This document shows positions 47,061 to 58,898 of a DNA stretch of 64,000 bases, in pieces. Position 1 is the first letter of the stretch. Every line of letters begins with the position of its first letter. This DNA is from Colius striatus (taxonomy: Eukaryota; Chordata; Aves; Coliiformes; Coliidae): positions 6,392,001 through 6,456,000 of the forward strand of contig NC_084790.1 in assembly GCF_028858725.1 (NCBI RefSeq), read 5' to 3'. Both the position numbers and the translations under genes were made by a program. The notes beneath the pieces were generated by a model. It did not search any database. It saw only the letters and a program-made list of their open reading frames with translations, and had not been told where the DNA came from.

Positions 47061-49779
47061 GTGTGTCCTTTGAGAAACGCAGCATCCTCTGTTCTCCGCT
47101 GCTCTTAATGTCAGTATTGCCTCTCACTGGGGAGGTGCTGGAAGATGCAAAGTGCTGACAGAGTGCTTTTTTTGTTATTGAGAGGTGAGATTGGTATTAC
47201 TTACTTGGTAGTAAGTAATAATAGCTCATTTTTATTTTAGTGCTGTATTACTGCCACGAAGTTTAATGGTAAGGCTTGTCACAATTTAACCCACAATGGT
47301 AAGCCTGCAAAAGGGAGAGGAACAGCAAATGGGAAAATGCTGAGGTGTTCACCTGATTGAAAGGGTGTGAGACCAAGTTCCCACCCCTCCAAGTTCTACT
47401 CAAAACCTTCCCTCTTCCGGTGTCAGTGTCCAGTTTCCATGTCAGGGTGATGCCTAAGCCAGGAATGTCATGCTAGGGAAGAGGCTTAGAGCTGTGGAGC
47501 CCTGCAGACTGTAGTCATGAAGGTCATGGCACCGCTGTCACAGGCCCTCCTTCCTAGCAGGCTTCAGAGAGTGGTGCTGTGGAGTGTGGCAGGAAAGCTG
47601 CCTTTCTTCCAGCGAAGGAGAGATTCCCCACTGGGCTCACAGGTGTTGTGTAGGACCTTAGGACAAACTGGAAATATAATTTCAAGGAAAGTGTCTACTT
47701 TTTTTGAGCAGACTCTCTGGTGGCGGTTGCAGGATGGCTGGAAGCCAGGGAGAAGCAAAATTCCCTGTGTTTGGCCAAAGCAGTAGATGCCTGCCTGCCT
47801 TGCCAGCATGCATCCCTGAGAGGAGAAAGGAGCCTGGCTCCCAATTGTTTTTAACAGCATGGTATAAGAGATGAACTCCAGCACTGGAGAGTAACCACTG
47901 TCCTCACTTAGGTTCCTTGGCACATGAGTGGGTGTGAGCTGGCAGCGGTGGGGTACCCTTGGCAAAGCCAGAACTGCCCCATGTGGAGTCAGAGCAGCTC
48001 CTGCAGGCAAAGGCTCTCCCAGCCACTCAGCTGACCTGAAGCCATCCCATGGGGATACGTGCTTTTTTGTGTTGTTTGCAGGGCTCCCACCTCACCGGAG
48101 CACTCGCCCCTGACTACTGCATGCACAAAGTGCACTTGGTTCAGGCTGCTTCAGGGCGAGTGCTGATGGATGGTAAAGCTCCTGGCTTTGTGGTGGTGGT
48201 GGGGTTTTTTTTATGCATACTGATAATAGCACTTCTACTTCCAAATACCAAGTGGTAAATCCTGTGAGGTACTTCCCTATTACTGCAGCTGCTTGTCCAG
48301 TGCTTTGTGGAGAGCAGTTGGAGGTCACCAAGCGATGGGGCATCGGGAGGCTATTCTGCCGCTGCATGTGTCACATGGGAGGCCAACCTGGGAAGTCGAG
48401 GCAGAAGTCCTGTGACCAGGAGGGGGCATCATGCCACTGGCAGCCACCGTTTCTCAGGGGAGGACATAGGGAATGGTGCTCAGTAGGTGCTGGCACGAGC
48501 CAGAGCAGAGAGCCCTAGGCTTGCACACTGTCAGCATCAGCGACCTCGTGCCAGGATGCGATTGGGTGTCTGGGGTCCATTGCAAGCTGCACCTGCTTTG
48601 CTGGTGTTGCGTTGCTGGCAGTCATGAATGCTTTCTTCTCTGTTCCCTCTTCTGCTTGGAGCATCTCGCTGGTGTCCCTGGGCACTGGGCTGCAGGATGA
48701 ACTCAGCCTTGGGAGAAAGCACACCTTTCCTAACAAGCCCTGCATCCCAGACAGGACCATCAGGCAGGGCTGGGGACTTGCAGCACTTTCTCCCCGCAGA
48801 GCCATCCTGTGAGCCCCCATGTTGCCAGTAGCAGCCATGCAGGTCCTCTCTGCATTGCAGTGTGGTCGAACCCACCGTGACTCTGCATCATGCAGCACAT
48901 GCTGCCAGCCATGCCTTTCACTCACCGAAGGTGTGTCCAGCCTCAAGGCCTGGGGCCTTGCTCCACAACACCAAGTGGGAGCTGGCAAATGGCTCTGCCA
49001 GGGAGGTAGTTGCAGGGACTCAGGTGCTCCACCAGCCACGCAGAAGACAGAGGCTGAGCTGCTGAGCAGTTGCCTTTAGCTATGCCAAAGGACATGCTCT
49101 CTTTGGCCTCATCTTTGGCCTTCCCAGCTGCCAGCCATGATTTGTTAGAGCTGTGCTGCAGCCCACCATCCCAGCAGCACATTTCTGTTGCATTTGCCAT
49201 GCACAACTCCCTGCTTGTTCTGGCTCTCTTGAGTGCAGGGGAGGTCCTGCCAGGGCTGGGAGGGCAAGTATGTTGTCTTCCCTTGGCAAGACCTGCTGAG
49301 GACTGGCTATATGCCACAGGCTGCCAGAGTGGGGCGGGGGAAGCCATGGCAGGGCACTCGGCGGTCCCACCCACAGCCAGCCAAAGGCAGATGGATGTGC
49401 TTGTTTATGCACAGTCTTTGAGCCTCAGGTTAACAAAGTTTAAACTGCCCCAAAAGAGTAGAGACTTCAGAACAGCTTGTTTGGGCATTGCTGGCCTGTG
49501 AACGGGGCTATCAGAGGAGGGAGGGAGGGAGCTGGGGGCAATGGTGGAAGGAGCACCAGAAGAATGAGTGCTGAATCCGACTTGGTCAGATGCGATGTCT
49601 GTGCCTGAGGTGTGCTGGCCTGCTGCTCTGGGCCTGCTCTGTCCCCAGAGAGGTATGTCTGTCAGGGACTCATGTCCCTGTCAACGTATGGCCCCGACCT
49701 TGGCTGAGTCTCACCTTCCCCTTGGTGGCCCTGAAGCTCTCGGGGCTCACTGTTGACTCCGTGTCTTGTCCTTTGCAAG
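47061..49779. other. Unassigned DNA upstream of the FBXO10 remnant
   Basis: The stretch contains many short open frames but none with recognisable similarity, no CR1 and no RNA gene that I can support. It may include former 5' UTR or promoter sequence of FBXO10. Confidence 0.45.
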
Positions 49780-49784
49780 TGCTG

Positions 49785-52700
49785 ATGGAGGTCAGCAGCC
49801 TGCCAGTGGAGCTATGGCAGCTCATCCTGTCCTACGTGTGCCTCCCTGACCTGGGCTGCTGCAGCTTGGTCTGCAGGGCCTGGTATGAGCTTGTCCTCAG
49901 CCTGGACAAAAGACGCTGGCGGCAGCTCTGCCTGGGCTGCCTTGAGCACAGACCCCCCCAACTGGCCCAGCTAGCCCAGCATGGAGCCACAGTCCTGGAG
50001 AGAAGCCTTCAAACAGCACTACCTGGCCTCCAAAACCTTTTCTAGAGGAGGAAGGGCCGGCGGCGGCTCTGTGTTGGCACAGGGGGCGAGTTCAGCAGCC
50101 TCCAGACTGCTCTGGCCTCTGCCAGCCCCTACAGTCGTCTCGTGCAGAGGGGAGGAGCAGAGCGAGGTGCTGTTGAAGGTGCCTGTGGAGGTCATGGAGC
50201 AGGGCAAGCTGGGGGCTGTGGCACTGCTGGTGAGCACTGCCCAGCACTGCCCCACTGCCCGCCTCTCCAACGTGGTCTTCATGCCGACCCGCTTCACCTC
50301 GGTGCTCTACAAGGTGAGGCTCAGCAGAGTGGGAGTGGTGGGGACAGGGAGGCCAGCGAGGTGTCACGACTGAGGGGATTCTCCAGTCTGTGGGCATCTG
50401 AGGAGTGTGGCCAAGGAGTTGTGAGGCTCCCTAATGCATGGAGGGTCAGGGCCAGTCACTGGCTGATCCACAGTGAGATGTGGCCAGTGCGAATGTGGCA
50501 GCTGTGCCTCTGAAAATGAGGTCTCTCTTGGGAGAGGAGTCAGTGTGTTGTTAGTTATAAGCTACAGTTTAATTTCCTTTTTGCTGTTTTATTATGTGAC
50601 ATATTTAACTGGATCAGTCTGAAATTCTCCAGGAGAAAGTGCAACTGTCATGTGATGGGAAGACTGAGTCACAAATCTGCTGAGAAAGTCCTTGCTTGTC
50701 CGTGGCCACATGACAGGTTGCTGGAGCAGACATCGTGCCATCTGACTCAGCCGTGTCTCCTCCGTTTGCCTGGTCCATGTGGCTGCATTTCAGGCTGTTG
50801 CTCTGGTCTCCATGCTCAGGGGTTGATGGTACAGCTGTTCTTGGTGGAACAAGAGAGCATTTCCTCCCAAATCCATCGGTGGAAAACAAGTTTAGAAAGC
50901 AAACTTCGTCCGGTCTTAGTGGCAGTCATTGTTACCCTGCAAGTTGCAATTTCAGAAGGGCTTTCACATAGAGCCTCTCAGAAGCTGATTTGAATGTGCC
51001 TCTCTTAATTACCTTTTTTTCAATGGTTCAGTCTGGAGCAAGCTAGTGGTGTGAAGGGATTTCTGTGCAGTTGTCTATGAGTACAAATGTGTTTCAAAAC
51101 CTGTTGGCAGTATGACCCTTCTGAGAGTTCTTAAGTCTGAAAGCAAGACTCATCTGGCCTATCAAGCTATTGAACTGTCTGTTTTTAATGTGGTGCACTA
51201 GGCAGCTGAGGGATGAACTGGGACGAGAACATGAGAATTTTGGACATTCCTAGTCAAATTAGGAGCCCAGTGAAATTCCATGCACACTACTAAGCTTTTC
51301 TGACCCGACCCCTCTGTACCTCTTTGCTTTTCTGTTGGCCTTTTCTGTAGATAAGCAGAGACTTGCACTGCCTATGCAGGAGAGAGATATTTGTCCATGC
51401 ACAATCATCCTGGAGGTTTGCTAGCATCCATTGTAGTGTGCATTGCCTAGGAAAGCAGGAACAACATGGTAGAGGTGACTGACAGTTCTGCAAGTACCAG
51501 CAAGTCAGATGGGAAACCACAACTGGGGAACAAGGAATTGGTGATGTCTCTCTTACTGCAGTGTCACAACATAGTGTCTGTGCAGCAGTATGGCATAAAT
51601 CTTTAGCTGCTTTGCACTTGCTGCATCATGGGTGCAGTGTCCTTCCACCAAGTATGCAAACAGCTCCAGGGAGAACTGTAGCTCTCCAGGCCAACAAGGT
51701 GATAGTTTATGTCCTCTAACCTGCTGCTTCACCCAGTAAACCCGTGAGTCAGGTAACAATGCCAACAATGTGCACCTCTGAAGGTTGGAAACTCTTCAGT
51801 GTTGGGAGTATTGCTAAGGTTTAGTGATCTTTGCACATCTTGGCCCTGTCTGCTCCCGTGTGTGACTGCTGGGCCTTGCTGAGACTGCAAAGCTGTGTCT
51901 TGGCAGGGAAGCTGAGGAAACGTTGCCAGCAAGGAGGAAAGTAGATTTCTTACTTGTTGCAAGATACCTGCTAACTCAGCTTGCAGCACTGCATCTGTGC
52001 CTCTGTGAGCTTGTTGCACTTGTGACACCTGAACACATACTGCGTTTGTGAGCAGGAGCTTGTTTGCCGTAGAAGAATTTCATGGTAAATCCAGGACTGC
52101 TTTTTCTTGCTGTGTACAATGATCTCACCTTTTTCTTGCTCTCCAGACAACCTCAGGCTATGTCCAGTTTGACAATTGCATCTTTGAAAGCGGGCAGCTG
52201 CAGATCCATGCACCAGGGACGTGCCAGGTGAAGTTCTGCACCTTCAGCCAGTCCAGCATCTACCTCCGCAGCGTGGCCCTCTGTGTGCTGGAGAACTGTG
52301 AGTTCACTGGCAGCGAAAACGCCTCTGTAACTGTGGAGGGCTGCTCGAGCTCTGACCGTAACAGGGCCTGCAAGCACCTGGCCATGCTGGGCAAGTCCTG
52401 CACAGCATCCGTGCGGGAGTCTGACCCAGCCAGCTGCCCTGTGACCAAGCGGGACAGCTCAGGGGGGGATCGCTGCTGGGGCCAGTGAGACCCTGTGAGA
52501 TTGTCATCGGGGAAGAATGAAGCACCTTCCTTTCTGCTGGGGATGCTCGAGCACTGCTGAGCTCAGCCCAGGAGGACACTGAATTTGCAGAGAACTTGCA
52601 GACAGCAAAGGAGGAGGAGTACCCAGCCCTCGACTCAAAGTCCAGTGACACTGACTTGTGCAGTGAGGATGAAGAGGATGCTTGGGGTGTGTACAAACTG

Positions 52701-52997
52701 CCCTACCAGGCCCACAGCCTGAGTCACATGCTTGCTGATGTTACAGACAGCGGGCTTCGAAGCAACAGACAGCATGCCCTTCAGAGGGACCTTAAGCTTA
52801 AATCTCTGCAGCAGGAGCTGCAGCAGGACAAGGAGGCCCAGGCTTTGGCCAGCTCTCTGCAAGGCTGCATCATCTTACAGTGCCTTTTCAGGAACAGGAA
52901 GGGAGGAGTCTTCATTTATTCTTGAGGGCAAGTAAAGCTAGAAGGAAGCATCTTCGGGGACCTGACCTATGCAATGCGCTGCATACAGAACAGGAAG
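49785..52997 (+). pseudogene. FBXO10: FBXO10 remnant (F-box and first beta-helix segment), decayed
   Basis: FBXO10 is an SCF ubiquitin-ligase receptor with an N-terminal F-box and a right-handed beta-helix. Two exons remain: 49780-50313 and 52147-52997, with intact-looking splice borders. The first begins MEVSSLPVELWQLILSYV and holds LPDLGCCSLVCRAWYELVLSLD and RWRQLCLGC, a good F-box; then a run of seven C bases near 49952 shifts frame, an in-frame TAG follows in the restored frame, and SWREAFKQHYLASKT continues in another frame, after which at least one more shift occurs before LLKVPVEVMEQGKLGAVALL. The second exon gives SGYVQFDNC, GTCQVKFCTF, LCVLENCEFTGSEN and SLQQELQQDKEAQAL, with further shifts and a TGA after GGVFIYS. 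No later beta-helix exons are found. It cannot encode a full protein as read. Base-calling errors could explain single shifts but hardly all. Confidence 0.85.
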
Positions 52998-55413
52998 GTG
53001 CTGTGAAGACTGCTGTGGGGCTTTTTTACCCTCTCCTTACTGCTCTACTAGTTCCTTTGCTATGTATGTCTTGGGTTAACTATCCCAAACAAAAGGCAGA
53101 TCACTTGCAGCCAGCTGCTTTCTGCATTGCAGTAACATTGTAGTTGCTGTTGGAGCTATTAACTCGGTGACACACTGAGGTTGGACTGGAGTCAGGCTTC
53201 ATTCACCTGTAAGTTAGATGAGGGGTAGAAGGGGAATGTTTTCCCACCTGCTTCTGGGAAAAGCCTTTGCTATGATGGTGCTGTCTCCCCATCTGCAGTC
53301 CACACAGAAGGACTGCAGAGTGCTGTGGTTGCCTGTGCAGAAACACTTTGCTTCTTGGCAGTGGAGGTTAACTCCTTTCTTGCTGTGGGATACCTGCACT
53401 AGAGGTGACTTCCAAAAGGCTGACTTAAGATGCAGGGTGGCAGCAGGAGGGAGCTGCCTGATGGAGGCACCTTGTGCTGCTGAGCCACTCTGAGCTGCTC
53501 ACAGGCCGTTTTCATAGGAGTTACACTAGCAAGAAGTGCAGCTTCAGCACTTTGTATTGTGTTCTCTTTTTATTCTCTTCAGTTTGCTCCCAGTTTACTC
53601 AGCAGCCTGGTTTTAAATGGTAGCAAATGGGAGAGAGATGTGGCCAGTCCAGTGAGAATTCGCTCAGCTAGGAATTAGCCCAGAGGCTCTTGTCCAGAGG
53701 TGGGTGTCAGATCATCAGGCTATGAGAGGTAGTGAAATGCTTTGCTGTGAGATGGAGCAATGCAAAATGGGAGCACAGTGGAGCTGGCAAGGGCTCGGTA
53801 TCCTTGCACAGTTGGGACCCTCCTGCACAGGGCAAGCCTGGGCCAGGGTCTGGTGTGTGGGACTCAGCTGAAGCAGATGCTTGTGTGTTTGGTCTCCTGT
53901 GGCTCTCCCTGCAAGCAGCCAAGCGTGGCTCATATAGACAGGTGCCAGTCAGGCCCTGCTGAGCTCCACATTTAGTCCTGAGGTTGAATGAAGCACCTTT
54001 CTGGAATGCGCAAATGAAAGGAAGTATAATTGAATGAAGCCAGCAGGTCCTTAGAGGGAATGTGCTCTTGGCAGGACCAGCCCTGTACCTGGCCAGCACC
54101 CCCAGCCTGAGCTCTGAACAGGCCTCTCTTTCAGGGGACTGTGAAATTATTTGTGAGTCATTTGCTTTGAAGCTGCTTTGTTGGTCACTGTCTTTGTGCC
54201 AGAAGACTCAGAGACTGACAACGTGTCTTGTGTGGTCTCGCTCAGTTCCTGTTTGTGTGGATTCTGACTCAGAAAGGACACACAGATAACACAGAGGTGT
54301 GCACAGAGATACACACATACAGTGCCAGTTCCTCCAGCACTGGGCTCGGGTGCTGCTGTCTGCCCAGTGCCTTCCCCTGCATCTCCTGTCTGCAGTTTCT
54401 GGCAGCAGGACCTAGAAGCTCCCAGAGGCGCCAGCCCCCCACAACAGGCAGTTAGATGTACACAGAGAATGCCTGAGCTTCCAATACATTTCACCCCTCT
54501 TTGGTAGGAGCCCCTGCAGGTGCAGGTCCCCATACAGCACCAGTGCTGGCACCCACTTTGAAGGGAGAGTCCTTGCCCCGAGACCCATCAGAGGTGGCAC
54601 TTGATGAGTGCTTCAGGACAGGCTGCACGTCAGGCACAGGCATGGCCAGACCAGCATCTGTCCTTGGCCACCAAACACTTGTTCACCCACAATGGGACAC
54701 TTTTTATCCCCTTATCCCCCTGTTTTCACATGTTCTCCCCAAACTGTGTTGATGCCTATGTTTCCTCCCCTGGCCATCCTGTAGCAAGCCTTGTGCAGTC
54801 CTGCAGTGCTCTTGCCCTGCACCCTACAGTGTGTCCTGTACCCCTGCAGTGACCCCTGCATCTGGGAGGTGCTTGGCAGAGGGAGGGTGTCCTCTGGCCA
54901 ATGAGGCTGAGCTCCTCTGGGACTCCAAAGAGCTGGGCAGGGGCTCGCAGCTCTCTGCACCAGGGACCCCTTGCTGGCCCGAGTCTCAGAGCTCTTGCTG
55001 TGGGGAGACAGAGGCTTGCACGCCATAACTCTCATGACCATCTAGTGCTTTCTGCCGTGTCATTCACCTGCCTGAATCTGGCAGTCAGTTCCCAGCTGGA
55101 TTTTCTCTGTCTTATTCACCTAACATGCTGTCCACACAGGTTTCTCCTTTGGTACAAGCTGACATAACTGTGTGTCAGTCTGGTGTAATCTCCTGCTTGT
55201 CTGCAGAGCGATGCTGTGAGAAGATCCAACCCACCTCTGGTTTGGTTTGGTTTGGTTTGGTTTGGTTTGGTTTTTAAAGGAGAAGTGCTATTTTTTGGAA
55301 TTTCAGGAAAACAGCCTGGCAAAAATAAAATGCTGTCTTTTCAAAGCTGTCTGCATTTTAGTAACTGAGTTGCTTTCCAAACTGAGTGAAGTTTTCCACA
55401 GTGGCTTCCCTTC
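52998..55413. other. Unassigned DNA downstream of the FBXO10 remnant
   Basis: The remaining FBXO10 exons (about two-thirds of the protein) would be expected here, yet no beta-helix-like coding segment is visible in any plus-strand frame. A GGTTT pentamer array is the only repeat noted. Confidence 0.5.
55239..55274 (+). repeat. (GGTTT)n microsatellite
   Basis: About seven GGTTT units followed by a T-rich end. It lies in unassigned DNA between the FBXO10 remnant and a CR1 copy. Confidence 0.9.
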
Positions 55414-56290
55414 ACCAGCTTTGTTGCCTGTCTCTGGACACGCTCCAACCCCTCAGTATCCTTGTAGTGAGGGGCCCAACACTGAACACAGCACCCGAGG
55501 CGTGGCCTCACCAGTGCCAAGTGCAGGGAGACAGTCACTGTCCTGCTCCTGCTGGTCACAGTATTTCTGATACAAGCCAGGATGCTACTGGTCTTCTGGC
55601 TCATGTTCAGCTGCTGTCTGCTACCAGTCCCAGGTCCCTTCCCTCTGGGCATCTTTCCAGCCCCTTTGCCCCGGCCTGTGGCTCTGCCTGGGGCTGTTGT
55701 GGGCCAACTGCAGGACCCAGCACTTGGCCTTGTTGCACCTCATGCAGTTGGCCTTGGCCCATTGCTCTGGCCTGTCCAGGTCTCTCTGAAGAGCCTTCCT
55801 GCCCTCAAGCAGGTCTATGCACCTACCCAACTCGGTGTCATCAGCAAACTGACTGAGAGTGCACTTGATCCCCTCATCCAGATCATCGATAAAGATGTTA
55901 AACAGAACAGGCCCCAGCCCTGAGCCCTGGGGAACACCACTGGTGACTGGCCAACAGCTGGAGTTAACTCCACTCCCCACCACTCTCTGGGCCTGGACAT
56001 TCTGACAGTTTTCCACCCAACAAAGGGTACATCCGTCCAAGCCATGGGCAGACAGTTTCTCCAGGAGGATGCTGTGGGAACCAGTGTCCAAGGCTTCACT
56101 GAAGTCCAGATAGACCACATCCACAGCCTTTCCCTTGTCCAATGAGTGGGACACCTTGTCATAGAAGGAGATTAGGTCAGTCAAGCAGGACCTGCCCTTC
56201 ATAAAGCCCTGCTGAGCCCTTGGTTGTGTATGTCTCATGATAGCACTCAGGATGATCTGCTCCATATTCATCAAAACATCTTTCACAAAG
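55414..56290 (-). mobile_element. CR1 LINE fragment with reverse-transcriptase coding part
   Basis: On the minus strand a 221-codon open frame (56286-55621) carries reverse-transcriptase motifs in order: [25 protein letters not shown], the [20 protein letters not shown] block and the FADDT catalytic motif, then [15 protein letters not shown]. The plus strand ends with the CR1 phrase 'ttgttgcctgtctctggacacgctcc'. Both the 5' part and the final 3' end are missing, so the copy is truncated and cannot move by itself, yet this stretch of ORF2 is still open, suggesting moderate age. Confidence 0.95.
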
Positions 56291-57825
56291 AAGAAAATAA
56301 AGTAGGTTGAGACTCTTCTAAAGGGAATGGAAGGTTTGATTTGCAGACCTGACCCACTTCATAGGGAGGTCTGCTGGCAAAGGGCTGGAGTGATCTTGGG
56401 ATGGTGTCAGAGGAGCAGCAGGGACAACAACTTGTCACCTGCAGGCCAGGCAGCTGTGGAAGCCACCAGGCTCCCATGGGAATGTGTTTAGACATGGGAG
56501 CAACCCATTGTAGCTCCTGCCTCATCTTCTGTGCCGGCTCAGGCATGCCAGCGCTGCCTGGCTGTGGTTGGTGCTTGCTAAGGCAGCAGCCGAGAGCATT
56601 TGTGGTGTTTTCACAGCACAGGCTCATTCGGTGGCAGTCCAAGGAAAGTGTGGCCATGGCCTCTGTACTCCTGGCCAGCCTGAGTGGCACCGTGCTCAGG
56701 TGAGGGGTTACTGTTGTCCAAGTTCCAGCTGCCATCTCCAAATCTCCCATAGGGCAACTGGCACACGTGCCTCTGGAGAGGCCTCTCTCTGGCACTCTTA
56801 TTGTCCAGGATGTGCTCTCAAGTAAGGTGACCCCACAACGATGAGCAGTGTTAATAAACTTCTCATTTCTAGCAAAGCACGTTTCCCCACACTACAGGAT
56901 TTCTCCTTTCAACCTTTCCTGTTGTCTACCAGGGACTAATCCATCTACTCACACTGCCCTGTCTGTGAAGCCAACAGGGATGGAGTACTTGACTGGGGCT
57001 CACTCTGAGCCTCTCTAGGCTACCTACATCTTGCTGTGGTTTGCACCTGGCAAGAGACCTGCCTGCAGCCCTGTCCTGAGTGCTGCAGTGGGGGCATCTC
57101 TGTGGCTATCAGCATCTCTACCCCTTTCCCCACTGCCACTTTCCCTGCCTTGGCAATTGTTTCCATATACCAAAGAACTCTGTTACTGGGAAGATGAATA
57201 GCTGCTCTCTGAAGTGCATTGGCTAATAGTGAGACATGTTTTAGATGAGTCATTCTCCCACTTGGAATGAATGAGCACTCATTTTCCCTGAAGTGGGTGG
57301 GGGTGGTGCTCTAAGATGCAGTCAGAACAGGCTGAGCTGCACTCAGTGTGGTGTCAAGAGAGGCAATTAACACCCTCACCTCTGCTGCAAGTGGCTCCAA
57401 ATCACGGAAAAGAGAATCACTTCTTGCTCTGTTGGTCAGGCAGCCACCTCTGCTTTCTACTTCTTTGCTCAAGGATAAACTAATGTATCTCAGAGTAGTG
57501 CTTGATACCAGTCTGAAGTCAGGGCTGTTGGTTCTGATATGCACAAGACCAGATGATAATGAGAATTCAAAATAACTCCACAAACCAGCCAGCTGGTTTC
57601 AGCCAGATCAGCTCCATGAGCAATCTCAGTCCACAGAAGGCTTGAGAACAAGGCCTGTGTTAAGTCAGAGGCTTCCAAACCTTAACACAGGGAAGGGCAA
57701 GAGTCCTGCATTCAGGGCAGAGCCAGCCAATGCACCAGGAGGTGCTGGGGGCTGCCCAGTTGGGACACACCTTGCCAGAAAGGGGCCTGGGGGACACCAG
57801 GTTGAACATGAGCCAGCCACGAGCC
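56291..57825. other. Unassigned DNA
   Basis: No gene, RNA or recognised repeat can be supported between the two CR1 copies. The longest open frames (about 75-100 codons) lack similarity to anything I know. Confidence 0.5.
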
Positions 57826-58395
57826 CTTGCAGCAGCCTCTAAGGGTGTTGTGTAGCATTGGGAGAATCATTTCCAGCAGGTTAAGGGAAGGGATCATTTC
57901 CCTCTGCTCTGGTGAAGCCAAACCTGAAGTGCTGTGTCCTGTTCTGGGCTCTTCAGTACAAGAGACATGGATATACCGGAATCAACGAAGGGCAACTAAG
58001 ATGGTGAAGGGACTGGAGCATCACTCCTTTGAGGAAAGGCTGAGAGAGATGGGACTGGGAGAAGGTGCACGGGGATCTCATCCATGTCTACAAATACCTG
58101 ACGGGAAGGTTTCAAGCGGATGAGCCAGGGTCTTTCCAGAGGTGCCCAGTGACAGGCCCAGGGGCAACGGGCACACACTGAAACACAGAAGGTTCCTCCT
58201 GAACATCAGGAAACAGTTTTTTGGATTGAGAGGGTGACCAAGCACTGGCACACGCTGCCCAGGGAGGTGGTGGAGCTTCCACCAGTGAAGATATTCAAGT
58301 CATCTGGGCATCTGGCTCTGGGTAGCTCTGCTTGAGAAGGACTGGATAAGGTGACCTCCACAAGTCACTTCCAACCTCAACCATCCTGGGACAAA
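57826..58395 (+). mobile_element. CR1 LINE 3' portion, sense
   Basis: The stretch from 'ggtgttgtgtagcattgggag' to 'gacctccacaagtcacttccaacc' follows the CR1 3' end in sense orientation, including 'gaagtgctgtgtcctgttctgggctc' and 'gtggtggagcttccacc'. It is a diverged, 5'-truncated copy lying between the FBXO10 remnant and the end of POLR1E. Confidence 0.9.
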
Positions 58396-58898
58396 AATCA
58401 TTCCTACTGATTATCTGCAGGCTGTAATTACCACTGCATTCATTGTACTTTACCCAGAAAATGGTTTGCAAAGTGTAACACTTTGCTTAGTCTCTCTTTC
58501 TATGCTTTGTACCTTGCATGTGTGAAAAAAACAGGTAAAACAGGCCACGAGCTGTCGGGTCATTGCCAGAACGAACCAGACAGTAGCCAGCAGAGCACCT
58601 GCAGTTTCAAAGCCTGTTCTCTTGCACTGGCACAACCTACATCTTTCATACAGATGGAAAGAAAGTAAAAGTTCCACTCCAGGGTTTTTTTAATAGCTTT
58701 TTCTACACAAATAGAAAAATGAAGCAGTTTAATGTGTTGAACATCTGTCCCCACCCAGCCTTGAGACAGGGTTTCAGCAGGGTCATACGCTGATGCTGGA
58801 CAGACAAATCCAGCAGACAAAGCATCCCAGTGATGCCATGTGGGCAGCTGAGAGGGGAAGGGGTTTGTCCCTGCTCAGATCCACCTCCCCACCCTGTT

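Noticed and set aside
48515-49501. Cluster of overlapping 100-170 codon frames upstream of FBXO10
   Set aside because: No similarity, no splice-site or start support, and frames on both strands overlap as expected by chance in GC-leaning DNA.
56568-56702. A possible late FBXO10 exon (a VVFSQ-like stretch resembling VAVFSQ)
   Set aside because: Only five or six residues resemble the human protein and the surrounding residues do not; too weak to call.
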